Source: Anthonomus grandis grandis (Eukaryota; Arthropoda; Insecta; Coleoptera; Curculionidae). Taken from it: a stretch of 64,000 nucleotides of DNA. The notes below the pieces were generated by a model, which did no database searches, was not told the origin of the DNA, and worked only from the letters and a program-made list of their open reading frames with translations. The position numbers and the translations under genes were made by a program. This document shows, one piece after another, positions 34,277 to 48,377 of this stretch. Numbering within the stretch: position 1 is the stretch's first letter; every line of letters starts with the position of its first letter. The stretch spans positions 13,433,167-13,497,166 of the forward strand of contig NC_065547.1 in NCBI RefSeq assembly GCF_022605725.1, read 5' to 3'.

Positions 34277-37200
34277 CTGAAAAAAACAGTTATTTTTAGT
34301 TAGTTAATTTATTTAATATTAATTTGACTTACTTTGCTTGTCGTAGTAATGTCGCACGTCCGCAAAAGGTGAATCTGGAAATTAAATAAATTTATTATAA
34401 AGGTTTAAATATATTTAGTTTTCTTAATGAGTTTTTTCTTTTATTTGGTATTAATTTTAAACTTTTTTATATTCTTGTTTCGATTGATGAAAGTTGCTTT
34501 TTATATTTCAATTTTAATTTTCAAATTTTAATTTTCAAAAAAAAATTTTTTAATCGTTCTATTGTATTATCTTTTCATTTTTTATTAGTGCTAAATTCTA
34601 TCATTAGTTAGTATAATTTTCTTAAAATATGTGTATTTTTTAAAATAATGTATATTTTTTAAAAAATTTTTTTAAATGTTTTGATTTTTTCTTAATTTTA
34701 AAATTTTTACCTATTTTTTTATTCTTAACTCTTTTCATTTATAATTTAGAAATTTGTTTGATTTGACCATTTTTTCGCCCAAGTTGTATGCATTTCTGTT
34801 TTTTTTATTCCATCGAAATATTTTATTTTCCAAGGTTATATTTTTTTTTTCTTTTTAATTGCACTTTTCTTATTTCTGTCAATATTAAAATAATTAAATT
34901 TTTTTTTAATTGTATATAGTTAGTTTTTAATTTTCTTCTGTATTTTTACTTTACATTATCTCTTAATTTATCTTTAAAATTATCTTTTAAATATTTAATG
35001 GCAAATTATATGTTGCATCTATCTATTTTTTAAATATTGAATTATATATTTTTAACATTATAAACTAGGTATTATTTTTGTTCTTTTTCAGTTTTTGTTT
35101 CATAACCTTTTTTTTTCTTAATGTTTTTCATTTTTTTATTAATTAATTAATTTTTCTTTATTTTTTCTCTATTCTTGTATTTTATTTACTCGTAAATAAT
35201 TAAACGACAAAGCTTAAAAAAATTAATTTGAACTAGAAATAAAAAGTTAAGTTAAGTACAATAAATTTTTATATTAAAGGTAATTTACAATAGACCATTA
35301 AAAAACTAACATAACGAAAAAAAATTAGAAACAAAATGCAGTAAACTTGAGACTAGATTGATCTTTTAGTAATATTGGAAATAAAGTAATAAGTAAAGAA
35401 ATATTTTTACAAGAAATAAATAAAAAAAGTAATATTATAAATTTAAATCAAAACACACATATACAGGGTGTTCCAAAATTCACTACATATATTTAAAGGG
35501 CGTATTCCTGAGGTCAAAATAAGACTTTTTTTTGTATAAACATGGGTCCTAAAATGCACCCCTTTCAAGCTACAGCCATCGCAAGAAGTGTAAAAAATCG
35601 ATTTTTTAAAACTGTGTCTACAGTTTTGCATCTTTGGAATACCCCCGTTATTTTAGGCGGTCTATTTACTCTTTATCTTAGAAAAGGCGTAAAACTAATT
35701 TTAAGGGGTAAACTGAGTGGGTGCACACTTTTGACGGCCAAAATTTTATGTGTACAAACATTTTTTTTTAAATTAAGCTACACCAAAAAATAGACCATAC
35801 AAAAATTTTAATTTTTGGTCTCTTGAATTTTTTTCATACGACTATTAGTTTTTGAGAAAATCGCCGGTGAATAAAAGAATAGCAATATCGTAAATTAAAA
35901 ATCAAAGAAAAAATGTAGGAAGTAGGCTGTGTTTCGCAATTGTTAACATTTTTATTTTTGAGGTTTAGGCGAGTATTTGTTTTAAACATTTTTTAACTTG
36001 CTTGCCATTTGGAGTAAAATAAATTTACTGTCATTGTTGACTTTGTTTAATTCTAGTAGTTTACTTCCCGTTTTAGATTTAAAGTGTAGTTTTTATTCCC
36101 ATGTTTTATTTCTAAACGCTAACATTGCTAAAATGGAAAATGAACGTTATTCATTCGAACATCATGCAGACATCCATTTTGTTTATGGTCTTGCTTATGG
36201 TAACGCGTATGAAGCGCAAAGATTCTATCAGTTAAGGTTTCCTAATCGCCGACTCCCGAATGTACGAAAATTTTCAGAGTCACATCAGCATCTTAGGAAA
36301 TACGGTAGTTTTCGGACCCCCAGGAACAATGCAGGCAGACCGCAACAAGCACGAAACCCAGTGACAGAGGAGCAAATTTTGAATGCCATCGACGACGATC
36401 CTGGCCTAAGCACCCGACAAATAGCTCGAAATTTGGATGTTTCTCATGCAACTGTCTGGCGGGTTTTGCACGAAAATAGCTTGTATCCATACCATATTCA
36501 AAGAGTTCAAGCTTTGCTACCTCAAGATTTCCCAAGGCGCTTACAGTTTGCAAGGTGGTTACTTCAGAGATGCGCGAGAGATAGTAATTTTTTATCAAGT
36601 ATTCTATTCAGAGACGAAGCTCATTTTTCGCGGGAAGGGGTGGTGAATTTTCACAATGTGCATGTTTGAGCAGCAGAGAATCCGTACGAAATTAGGCAAT
36701 CTCACCACCAGAAGCACTTTAGCCTTAATGTATGGGCAGGTTTAGTGGGAGATAAGTTAATTGGTCCTTTCTTTTTTCCTAGAATTTTAGTTGGCGACAC
36801 TTATTTAGACTTTCTACAGCACCATTTAAATGGTTTACTAGACAATGAACCTTTAAATGTGCGAGCGAACATGTGGTTTATGCATGACGGTGCCCTCCCT
36901 CATTTCCGTATAACAGTGCGTGACTATTTGAACTTTCTGTTTCCTGAGAGATAGATTGGTAGTGCCATGCTCCCCGAACTGCAATTCTCTGGATTTTTTT
37001 TTCTGGGGATATGTAAAAAGCCTCGTCTATAATCCTGGTCAAGTGCCTTCGCTCGAGGTCCTAAGGCAAAGAATTATTGATGCCTTTGAAACAATAAGAA
37101 ATACTCCCGGAATTTTAGAGCGAGTAAGACAATCTATGAGTAGACGAATGGAGGCTTGTATTGCAGCGGGGAGTGCGCATTTCGAGCACTTTTTATTTAA

Positions 37201-40200
37201 ATAAATATTTGTTTCTCAGAAGTTTATTGTTTATTTAAAAAATAATTAATTATTATGTTAATAAATGTTAAATAATTTTTTAACCAATTTTGGTATTTTT
37301 ATAAACCGTCATTTTTTAATGTTAATAATTGTTCATCAATTTATTGAAAAAAACTCAATAACAAAGTTTCAACAATAGCAAAACCAGTCTACCTATTTAT
37401 TGTTAAATGTCGTGCCGCTTAAAAAATGTCCTAAAACAAATAGTCACAGCCTACTACTTAATATTATCTGTTTAAATTTTAATTATTACGTTATTGGTAG
37501 CCTTTTATTAATCGGTGATTTTCTCAAAAACTATTCGTATTATCAACAAAATGCGAGAGACATAAAATTTAGATTTTTGTATGGCCCATATTCTGGTGTA
37601 GCTTAATTTTAAAAAAAATGTATGCGTTCATAAAATTTTGACCGTTAAAAGTGTGCATCCCCTCAGTTTACCCCTTAAAATTAGTTTTACACCTTTTTTT
37701 AAGATAAAAAGTAAATAGACCGCCTAAAATAACAGGAGTATTCCAAATTTCGTTAAATTTGATGCAAAACTGTAGACGCAGTTTTTAAATATCGATTTTT
37801 TTTACACTTCTTGCGATGGCTGTAGCTTGAAGGGGGTGCATTTTAGGACCCATGTTTATAGGAAAAAAAAAGTCTTATTTGAACCTCAGGAATACGCCTT
37901 TAAAATATATGTAGTGAATCTTGAAACACCCTGTATAAATAAATATTGAGTACAAAAAAATTGTAAAGTATAGAAAAATTAGGGGATACTTTTTAATTAA
38001 TTATAATTATTAATTGTTAATTAATTTCATTTGTTTTAATTGTATGTTATTTTTTTTTTAAACTCTAATGTTACATTAGAGTATTTTTTTGTATTTTTTA
38101 ATTTATTATATACATATACTGCATTTATTGATTCGAGAAAAATGCATTTTATAATAATATTTAATCGAAAAGAATAAATAAAATAGCAAAGGAAATGTTG
38201 ACTATTGGGAAATGTAGGCTATAATATTATAAAAGATATACCATTGTATAAGATAAGAATAAAATAAAGACATTGGACATAAAAATGAAAATATGCAAGC
38301 AGAAAAACTAACATGAAGCGAAAATTAAGAAAGTAACAAAAAAAATAGAACAAGGTAATTAAAAAAATGTTAATTTTATAGGTCAAAACTATGTGTCGAG
38401 TCTTATTTTGTTACCTATTATTATTATTTTGTAGTATTTTTTTATTGTTTAATCTTAAGTCATATTTTTTTTCTCCAATATTCATTTATTAAATAATGTG
38501 AAAAAGGGTAAATAAACTAAGTATTAATATTTAAAATAAGAGTTAAAACATATCAGATGCTGTGATATAAATATTAAAAAGTTTTAAGAAAACTAAAACA
38601 ATAAACATAAAAAACCCAAAGAATAAATCCTTTAGGTTATACATAAGGCACTGGTGAGTCAGATCTATGTAAGTTATGCTTTAATTTATATAGTCCATCA
38701 ATAGCAGCATTTATACAAAATCCTTCATCTTATATTTTAATTTTTTTTAAAGGGCATTATTTTGTTTTCTATCTATAGTATTTTGTATTTTTCATATTGT
38801 AAATATAAAATATAATTCTTAATTGTTTTCTTATATTGTTACTTCAATTTAAATTAGGTTTTAAAATTTTGAATAATATTTTAATTTCAACTTTTAACCG
38901 TTTTTTTTATTATTAAATCTTTTTTCTTTTCTCTAATACATTATTTTAAATTTTGTTTTTTAAAATATAAGCAGGGTCTTATTTATATTCTTTCTCTTAT
39001 TAATTTACTCTTATTAACTTAATTTAATATTATTGTGTTATTTTTTTAGTGCCTTTATGTTTTTATATTTAAGCTTATAAAGTTTCCTTATTTTTTTATG
39101 TTTTCTTTTTTTGAATTTTTTTAAAAATATCTAAGAGATAACAAACAAAAAAAACAGTTTAGACTGGAATAAAAAATATTAAAATAAATTGAGACAAAAT
39201 TGTGATGAGTAGTAAATGAAATATATTGGTAGATAATTAAGTACTTCTCTAATCAATAAATTAAATAAAATACAAACTAATATTAAAATTCATCAACTTA
39301 AGTAAATAATTATTAAAAAACAAGGATAAGAAAGAAAAAATAAGAAAGGATTTAGGTAATAATTACTCTTGGTTCTTTTAATTGCATATTTCATTTTTTT
39401 TATTTAATACTCTGATGTTAATACAATTAAAATATGTAATAAAAATTCTTTTTACCCTAAGCTTAAGTTTTATTTTTAAAATTGTATCCTCAGCTTGAGT
39501 TCTATTCATGCAATTTTATTAATATATCTATTCATTTTCGTTTGAATGCTATCGGTTTTGCTATTAGAGATTGTGCTTTTACATTACTTGTTGCATTTCT
39601 GTTTTTCATTTTATTGAGTTTTGTTATTTTCTAAATTTTATTCTATTTAATTATAATAAACAAAATTCTATTTTTGTATTGTATTTTTCATTTAAATTAT
39701 ATTTTATCTTATTTTATTTATTTCAATTATTATTTAAATTTTAAATCTCTACATCTTTTATTTTTTTCGTTTTCTTCATCTCGTCTTTAACTGTATTTTT
39801 TTTCTTACTTCTAATTAGCAACACCAAGAAAACGCAGCATCTCAGTATTTTGACTCTAAGTTGTAACTTTAACCAATTTTACATATTTCTCATTCTAGAA
39901 AATATGGTTCTGGCTTGTTTAATTCTTGATTTATTTCCTTACTGTACTCATTACCTTCATTGAACGTGGTTCCTTAGTATTAGCATTTACTGACTTTCTC
40001 TACTAGTTTTCCGTTGCTCCATGGGTTTTTCTATTACTAGACTGATTTTGGAATGGTCATAGATTTGGTCTTTTTAATATTTAAGGTAAGTCCACTCTTT
40101 TCGCTCCTCATTACTACTTGCTCAAACAATCTCTGTTAATCTTATATTATTTCAGCAATAAATGTTCTATAAATAAACGTCTGCATACCAGGTATTGCTA

Positions 40201-43200
40201 ATGGGTATTCCATTAACTTCTACTTCTATTGTTGGTTCATCCAGTGCTCTCTGAATAATTTCTTGCAAATAAAGTCTAAATACTAGCGACGATAGTACAC
40301 ATCATTGCTTTACACCAGATTGTATGTTTACTTCTTCTTAAAGTTCACTATCAACTTTAATATTAGCCGTCTGTGTGTCAAATTATTTATTATTATATTT
40401 ATCTTTTGTGTCTATACATTGACTTTTAAACAGTTTAAAAGGGTGGTTATGGTGAACTTTATCAAATGCTTTTTTGTAGTCAAGAAAACAGTCATAAATC
40501 TATTGATTAATCTCCATGCATCTTTTAGTCAACGCATTAGAGGCAAACAAGGTTTCTCTTGTTTAATTGCCTTTAAGCAAAATAAACTGGGTATCGCTAA
40601 TATATTGTTTTAATTTTCTAAAAAATTCTCTGATGAATAAAAGGTAAATACTACAAATAATATTTTTTTAGATTAGACATAGTGTCATTTTCTATTTTTA
40701 TATATCACGTTGTCTAATTTTTATATTTAATAATTTTTAGAAATTTGGCAATCCTTATATCAAAGTAGCGCATCGTTTATTAAATCATTCAGAGAAAATT
40801 ATTCAAATTTCTGAAATACTGTTGGACTTGGATAATAAATAAATATAGGACAATAAACGTAATTAAACATAGGAAAAAAAATAAACAAAAAGTCGTTGGG
40901 TTCGCCATTTTTCATTGAAATTTGTCAGTGAATAAATATGGTAAGTGTATTTGGAACAAATGCGGGCAATCATTTAAAGAACAATTTTTAACATACCAAT
41001 ATTATTAAATCTTTTTATTTTGTGTACTGGCTTTTAAAAACTGTTAATTACTGTGTTTTTGCAGTGAATGCGCCAATTATTCGAATTATAAAAAATTGCA
41101 AAATAAAAACTGCTAAGATTTTAATCATTCTTAAAGCAAAGATAGATTAAACGAATATATCAAGAATTTTTGGCAAAATTATAAATTATTGTTTCTTTGC
41201 AAAGTGACAGGGTTTGTCGGTACTTAGGAGTAGGAATAAAACACCATAAGTTTAGTACCACGTTTCGCCAGTTTAATTTCAGCTTCCTCAGGCATTTAAC
41301 AATCAGTGGTAATCCAAAAACACTTAAAAGAGATTACTGATTTTTTTACTTGAAAAAATGTAGTTCACACAAATAGACACTGATAAATGAATTACAATAT
41401 TTTAACAAATTGCACTCTTGCTTGGTGTTAACCGCAAACTTGTTTTATTCCTACTTGTAAGTTCCGACGAACCCTGCCATTTTGCAAAGAAGGTAATTTA
41501 AGTAGACGAAACTTACAAAAACACAGTCTATAGCGTTTCTCAGTGTGTACTTAGGCAGCTCTCTATTTAAACGCAATATTTAGTAGCTAAAGTCTCTTAA
41601 ATAAAGTAAATTTTGTGCCATTTTGTAACTTACAGTGTTCTTAGTGATACTCTATAATTTCATAACGACATATGAAGTAGTTCGCGGCTAATTAAGTAAA
41701 CAATGTCGCCAATATGTATATCCTGCACGTCACAAATAACGAAAAAATCTCCAGGTATACAATGCCAAGGAATCTGTAGGAATTCTTATCATGCTAAATG
41801 TGTTTAGGTCTGTCGATAGACCAAGTAAGTATCATTAGCGATAAACTGGGCATTTTGTGGAAATGATCAAGTTGCAGCGGCAGCGGCGATCCTGTGGGTC
41901 AAAGTCTAATCGATGCCCCAACTGGGATGGGTCATTCTACGAGTACTGGTGATATTGGATTTAAAGCTGAAATGGTCGATTTTATGAGTGATATTAAGGC
42001 TCAAATTCGCGAGTTCCGCACTAAGTAAGATGAACTTTTACAGCCTGTGGATTTTTGTTCTCATAAGGTGTCGGAGTTTGAGGAATCTCTAAAGAAGTTA
42101 AGTGAAGAAATGAAGGTAATTCAAATATTAAAAACGGAAAACGAGACCTTGTTTTCAGGTCTCAAAACTAAGAAGAGGTAATAATAAAGACGGTCTCTCT
42201 TTTGAAGGTATATCAAATAACATATTCATAAATGAACATCTATCCCCACATAATAAACTCCTTTTTAAAAAAACTCGCGAACAAGCTCGAGCCAAGTTTT
42301 ACAAATATGTCTGGATTAATAATGGCAATATTTTAGTGCGAAAAATGCCCGAAAGCAATGCCAAGCAAATAAGAAGTGAGGAAGATTTACTTACTATGTA
42401 GGCTTTTTCTTTAGAATTTAGCTTAGAATTGTGGCAGTGATATTTTCTTGGTCTTAATATATCCTATTCACATTTTTTTCATCTTTTTATCAAAATGTAA
42501 GGGGCCTAAGATCTAAAACTCATGATTTCAAGTGTAATTTTCTTTCCAACAACTTTAAATTGTATCTTTCTAACAGAAACCTGGTTGAATACTGATGTTT
42601 TTGATTCCGAACTAATCGATGGTTACCATGTTTTTCGACGAGACCAAGAACAGACTGGGAGCGTGAAAAGTGATGGAGGTGGATGTTTAATTGCTGTCAG
42701 ACGAATATACTGTTGTGAGACGTTCAGAGTGAAAAAGTGATGCAGAGGATGCCTGGGTTACGATTTACTTTAAGAATGGCGGTAAAGCCCATTTTTGTTG
42801 TGTTTATATTCCACCAGGTAATGATCTTGCGCTAACCTGCTTTTTGGATAAGCTTTATAGCATATCAAATTTTATATTAGGGGATAACATTTTAATCTGC
42901 AGTGATTTTAATTTCGCTACTATTGGTTGGATACCGAGAGAAACTTACTATGTAGCTGAAAATCATAATCCTAAATTTAATACTTTTTATGACATGCTTA
43001 ACTTCTTTGGTCTTTTCCAAATGAATAATCTCAAAAATCAAAATAACCGAATACTTGATTTAATTTTAACCAACGATTTAGTGTTTTGTCAAAATATTAA
43101 GCACTATCAGCTGCCTTTGGTCCAAGAGGACCCCCATCACAAATCTATGGAATTTGATACTTGCCTTTCACCAGTGGATAAACTTAATTGCAAGAATAAG

Positions 43201-46200
43201 ACTAATCTTTATAATTTTAAAAAAGGTGATTACGATGGTCTAAATTTGCATTTTGATCATTTTGATTGGGAGAACATTTTTAAAAATCATAACATAAATT
43301 TATGTATAAGTAAATTCTATGAAATTATAAACCATGCAATAAATAATTTTGTACCTTTAAAACAAATTAATAAAAATTTTCCACTTTATTTTAGTAAAAA
43401 AACTATTGATAACATTTTGCAAAAGAATCGAGCTCATAAAAAATGGAAAAGATCAAACTCTGAAATTCATTATCGCGTATTTAGTGAGTTACGTTGACAA
43501 AGTAAAACAATGATACATTCGGATTATGTTAAAAAAACATCTTATCGAACTTGCATTGTCTTATTTATTTAATGTAACACGACGTTTCGGTTGGTAAGTA
43601 TCTCCAACCGTTATCAAGTGTGTTCTATAGGCTTATATACTAGATGTGTGCAGCGATGTGAAAGGGAAAGTCATCCGTGAAAAGAGTTGGGGGGGGGGGA
43701 GGAGGACACGCATTTCTCTAGATCCTACACTGTCCTGAGAGTAGAGGCTTCCAGATGTTGGGTATATCGACGCTTGGCTGGCTGAAGATCCTCTGATTCT
43801 GTGAAATGAAAGCTGCCTCTACGAACTTCCTCTTCCGCCAGTGCTGTTCCTTGTGCAGAATCTTGGCTTCTGACCAATGGATATTGTGTCCATTATGCCA
43901 CGCGTGCTCTGCTATTCCGGATTTGGAAACCTCTCCTCTTTGGGTCCAGCTGCGATGTTCCTTCGCTCTGATTTCTACAGGGCGCTTCGTTTCACCTATG
44001 TATGAGTCACCGCACTCACATGGGATCCGGTAGACGCAATTTTTGATATCCAACATGCCATCTGGTTTGGTCTTTGATACCACGCTTCTGATAGTGGTGC
44101 TAGATCTAAAGGCAGTTCTAATATTGTACTTGCTGGCAATGCGTCGGATTTGTTCCGATGTACCCCTAATGTAAGGTATGGGTAGAAGTCTGGTTGTCGT
44201 GGTGGCCTCGTCTCTGATTTGATTTGGACGCCTCCTTTGGATGGTCCTACTTATTAGCTTCTTTGGATATCCATTCTGTTGTAGGTCTTTGTAGATGGTA
44301 TCCACTTCAGTCTTGAGATCCTCGTCGTTTCTACAGATGGTTCGAGCTCTATTGTAGAGGGATCTTATGATGCCTACTTTGGTGGTTGCAGGATGGTTGG
44401 ACTCATAATGCAGATACTGGCTCGTGTGTGTTGGTTTTCTATAAACTGAAGTTCGTAGATTTTCGCCGACCTTTTTAACGAGGACATCTAGGAAAGGTAG
44501 AGCTGAGTCCTTCTCTGTCTCCATCGTAAACTTGATTGTTGGTCTGAAACTGTTGAGGTGAAGCAGAAACTCCTGAAGTGCTTTTTCCTCTTTGTCCCAG
44601 ATGATGAAGGTGTCGTCCACATATCGAAGCCAGAGCTTGGGTTTGCAATGGGAGATATCTATTGCATGTTCCTCAAACCATTCCATAAAGATGTTTGCTA
44701 TTACTGGGGAAAGAGATGAACCCATCGGAAGTCCTTCGTCTTGGGCGTAGAATCTATCCTTGACCTGAAAGTAAGAATTACGAAGACAGATCTCCAAAAG
44801 TTCCATCACCCCGTCCAAAAGCAGTGTGGTCCGAGTTGAGAAAGCTGCATCCTTGCTTAGTTTGTCTCGGATGATGTTAAGAGACTCTCCTATGGGTACA
44901 TTGGTGTAGAGACTTTCGACATCAAAACTCACCAATCTGTCATTGGTCTCGACTCCGATCCCTCCAAGAAGGTCTACAAAGTGGGCAGAGTTTCGCACGA
45001 AAGACGCTGCATTTCCCTGGATCGGTCTAATGATCTCCAAAAGGAATTTCGAGAGTTCTGATGTCGGCGAATTTCTAGAGCTCGTGATGGGCCGCAGAGG
45101 CATTTGCTCCTTATGAATCTTGGGTAGTCCGTATAGGTGTGGAGGTCTGCTATAATGTGGTGTCAGCCTAAAGCGTACCGCATCCGACCATGTTGAGGAG
45201 TACTTTTTAAGTGCTCTATAAATTCGACCTTCTATGGTTGTCGGATCCTTAGATAGTAGCCTGTATTCGCCTTTGTTTAAAACTTCCTCAACCTTGTTTT
45301 CGTAGGTTTCCAGGTCCATAATCACAGTTGCATTGCCCTTATCTGCAGGATGAATTTTGATGTTCTTTTTACTTCTGAGATTCCTGAGAGCTGTTTCCTC
45401 TTCTTTGCTGATGTTCTGCGAAGGTTTCTGTTTTTTAAGTGAGTCTAGAGCAACCCTTACCTCGTGTCGAAATTCATCGGCCTTAGGACGTGGTAGGTGG
45501 ATTGATTCTACTGAAGACACTATGTCTATAAAGGATGGTTTTGAGGATATGGCGAAGTTTAGTCCTCTGTTTAACACCTTTTGTTCAGCATCGGTAAGGG
45601 TTCTTTTTGACACATTAATGATGGTGGCGGGGAGGTTAAAGTTGGTGCTGGTTGAGTCCTGCCGGTTTGTCTGGATTTAAGGTTTTGGAGTTTTGAAAGG
45701 TGGCCTGCTCTTAGCTTTTCTCTTAGTTTCTGGCAAGTGAAGTCTATTTTGTCAAAGATTGGTTGATAGTCTTCCTCCAATGTAACTTCTTTGATTTCTT
45801 CGAATCGCTGAATGCATTCGATTTCTATTTTTGCTTTCTTCCAACGGTGGTAGCTAAGTTGAGATCGCAGCAGCTCCATACTGGCACGTTCAAGAATACG
45901 TTCTGATCTTCCACCTGGTATAGCGGTTTTGAGACGTAGACCAGTAGGAATGACATTGGCGTCTCTTGTCTCTCGCAGGAAGCTGATGTGTTCCTCCACG
46001 CGTGGCATAATGGACACAATATCCATTGGTCAGAAGCCAAGATTCTGCACAAGGAACAGTACTGGCGGAAGAGGAAGTTCGTAGAGGCAGCTTTCATTTC
46101 ACAGAATCAGAGGATCTTTAGCCAACCAAGCGTCGATATACCCAACATCTGGAAGCCTCTACTCTCAGGACAGTGTGGGATCTAGAGAAATGCGTGTCCT

Positions 46201-48346
46201 CCTCCCCCCCCCCAACTCTTTTCACGGATGACTTTCCCTTCCACATCGCTGCACACATCTAGTATATAAGCCTATAGAATAGTAGTTTGCTGTCAGTTTA
46301 CACTTGATAACGGTTAGAGATACTTACCAACCGAAACGTCGTGTTACATTAAATAAATAAGACAATGCAAGTTCGACAAGATGTTTTCACTGTACCATTG
46401 TCTACCACCTTCAAAAACAGATCGGATTATGTTAGTTATGTAAAATCTGTTGATAATGATATTTCAAAGAATAAAAAGAAATTCTGGCAATTGATCTCGG
46501 TTAACAATAAAAGTAGTGGGATACCCAATTCTATATACCTTGATCAGAAAGCTGCGCGGGGACCTCAGGTCAGCCAAATATTCTAGACTTTTTTAGGGAA
46601 GCTTTTCAACTCTATGTACAGTCAGTAAATCATAATAATTCACCCATATTTGATGCATTCTTTTTAGATTCAGAGGAAGTATGGAGAGCTCTGTCCGACT
46701 TGGACGAGCGTAAGGGTGGCGGGCCTGATGGTATACCGTCTTTTTTTGTAAAAAAAATTGCACAGTCGCTATATAAACCATTGTCTATTATTTATAACTT
46801 ATCTCTTAAGCAATGTGTGTTCCCTTGCAAGTGGAAGATGGCTAATGTGGTGCCAATTTATAAAAGTGGTGACAAATCTAGTGTGAAAAATTATAGACCA
46901 ATAAGTAAACTTGATATCTTCGGTAAAATTTTTGAATCATTAATTTATAATAAATTGATACATTTTCTAAAACCTATAATTATCGATGAGCAGCACGGTT
47001 TTTTTCCCAAACGATCAATTGATTCCAACTTAGTTGTTTACTCGGAATATATACTCTGTTCAATGGATTGTCAGACGCAGGTAGATTCTGTGTACACCGA
47101 CTTCAGCAAAGCATTTGAAAAAATTGATCATAACACTTTATTACAGAAACTTGCTGGATTGGGAGTTCATGGAGATCTCCTGCGGTGGTTGGCGTCGTAC
47201 ATTTTTAATCGATCCCAGCATGTCACTGTACGGTGTACATGGCCACCAGTCCTCCATGTATCCAGTTACCTCAGGCGTACCTCAAGGTTCCCACTTGGGC
47301 CCTTACTATTTATAATCTATTTAAATGATGTTATAAAATGTTTTACATTCTCCAAAATATTACTTTATGCAGACGATATTAAGGTTCTTGCTTCCATTAA
47401 TAATCTCGGTGATTGCTTTCTCTTACAAAATGATTTGGACAGATTTTATGAGTATTGTCAGAGAAATAAACTTTACCTTAATTATGATAAATACGCATTC
47501 ATTAGTTTTACACGTAATACTAACCTATTTCAATTCGACTATAATTTTAATGGAATTCTACTTAAGAGGACTGATAAAGTGAGGGATCTGGGTGTCATAT
47601 ATGATCAAAAGCTAACTTTTGCAGAACATATTAATTACTTAAGCATCAAGTGTAATAGAATGCTCGGATTAATTGTAAGAAATAGTAGGCTATTAACCTC
47701 TAATAGCTTTCTAAAAGCATTATATTTTGACGATATTTATAGTCGTTTGGGTTTTGCCTCCGTCGTCTGGGCTCCACAATATGCGGTGCATGCTAACAGA
47801 TTGGAAACAATACAAAATACATTTTTAAGATTTTTGGACTATAAAAATACTGGTATATTTAACCTACATGCTAATTTAATAGAACTTAGAGTTAAATATC
47901 AATTATCTTCACTTGAAACACGGCGCTCTCACACAGACATGTTTTTTCTCTATAAAATATTTAACTATCAGATTGACTCGAGTTATCTAATATTCCAAAT
48001 ACCTTTTCATATACCTCAGCGAAATTTTCGAAATTCTTATTTGTTGCCAGTCTGTTTGTATAGAACCAATGTAGCAAGGAATTCGCCGTTAAGTCGTATG
48101 CTTTCCTTATATAATTCCGAATTTTTTCTGTCGATTTATTTTGCCGCTCTCTTTCTATGTTTAAAAACAGAGTCAGAGATCCTTGTTCTAATTAACAAAA
48201 ACACAAAATTAGAAACTTAGCACTTTACTGTATTTCTGCTCTTGTATTATTTTTTAATTTTGTATTAGTTAAGTACACCTGAAACACTTTGTAATTTGTG
48301 GATGTTCCTTTGGGTTTCGGTCTTTTAACATCCTATTTATTTTTGA

Positions 48347-48377
<31 letters not shown>

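Larger units (their letters stand above)
43532..46421 (-). mobile_element. Penelope-like element with inverted terminal copies
   Basis: Flanked by the 13-base duplication TCGGATTATGTTA. Coding strand is minus. The 3' end (43534-43906) is repeated in inverted orientation at the 5' end (45997-46387), with only scattered differences and one extra 22-base piece. The repeat includes the last ~62 codons of the ORF. Such partly duplicated ends are characteristic of Penelope-like elements. High similarity of the arms, the long duplication and the open ORF indicate a young insertion. A G/C run (about 12 bases at 43689-43700) is mirrored at 46203-46212. Confidence 0.93.
41703..48377 (+). mobile_element. 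CR1/Jockey-group LINE, split by a Penelope-like element
   Basis: ORF1 (41703-42401) with a PHD-like finger and an FP-type C-terminus, then ORF2 with endonuclease (42490-43531) and reverse transcriptase (46422-48220), then a short 3' UTR and a TAAA microsatellite tail (48347-48377). The insert 43532-46421 is flanked by TCGGATTATGTTA on both sides (43519-43531 and 46422-46434). Without it the ORF2 frame continues directly (HSDYV then SYVKSVDN). No RNase H domain. The true 5' end is not visible, probably between 41493 and 41703. Confidence 0.85.

Noticed and set aside
40305..40613. 102-codon plus-strand frame
   Set aside because: Shadow of the minus-strand LINE reverse transcriptase with AFDKV and GVKQ motifs.
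45988..46185. Plus-strand frame with GIY-YIG C-terminal residues
   Set aside because: Not a separate gene: it is the inverted terminal copy of the Penelope-like 3' end.
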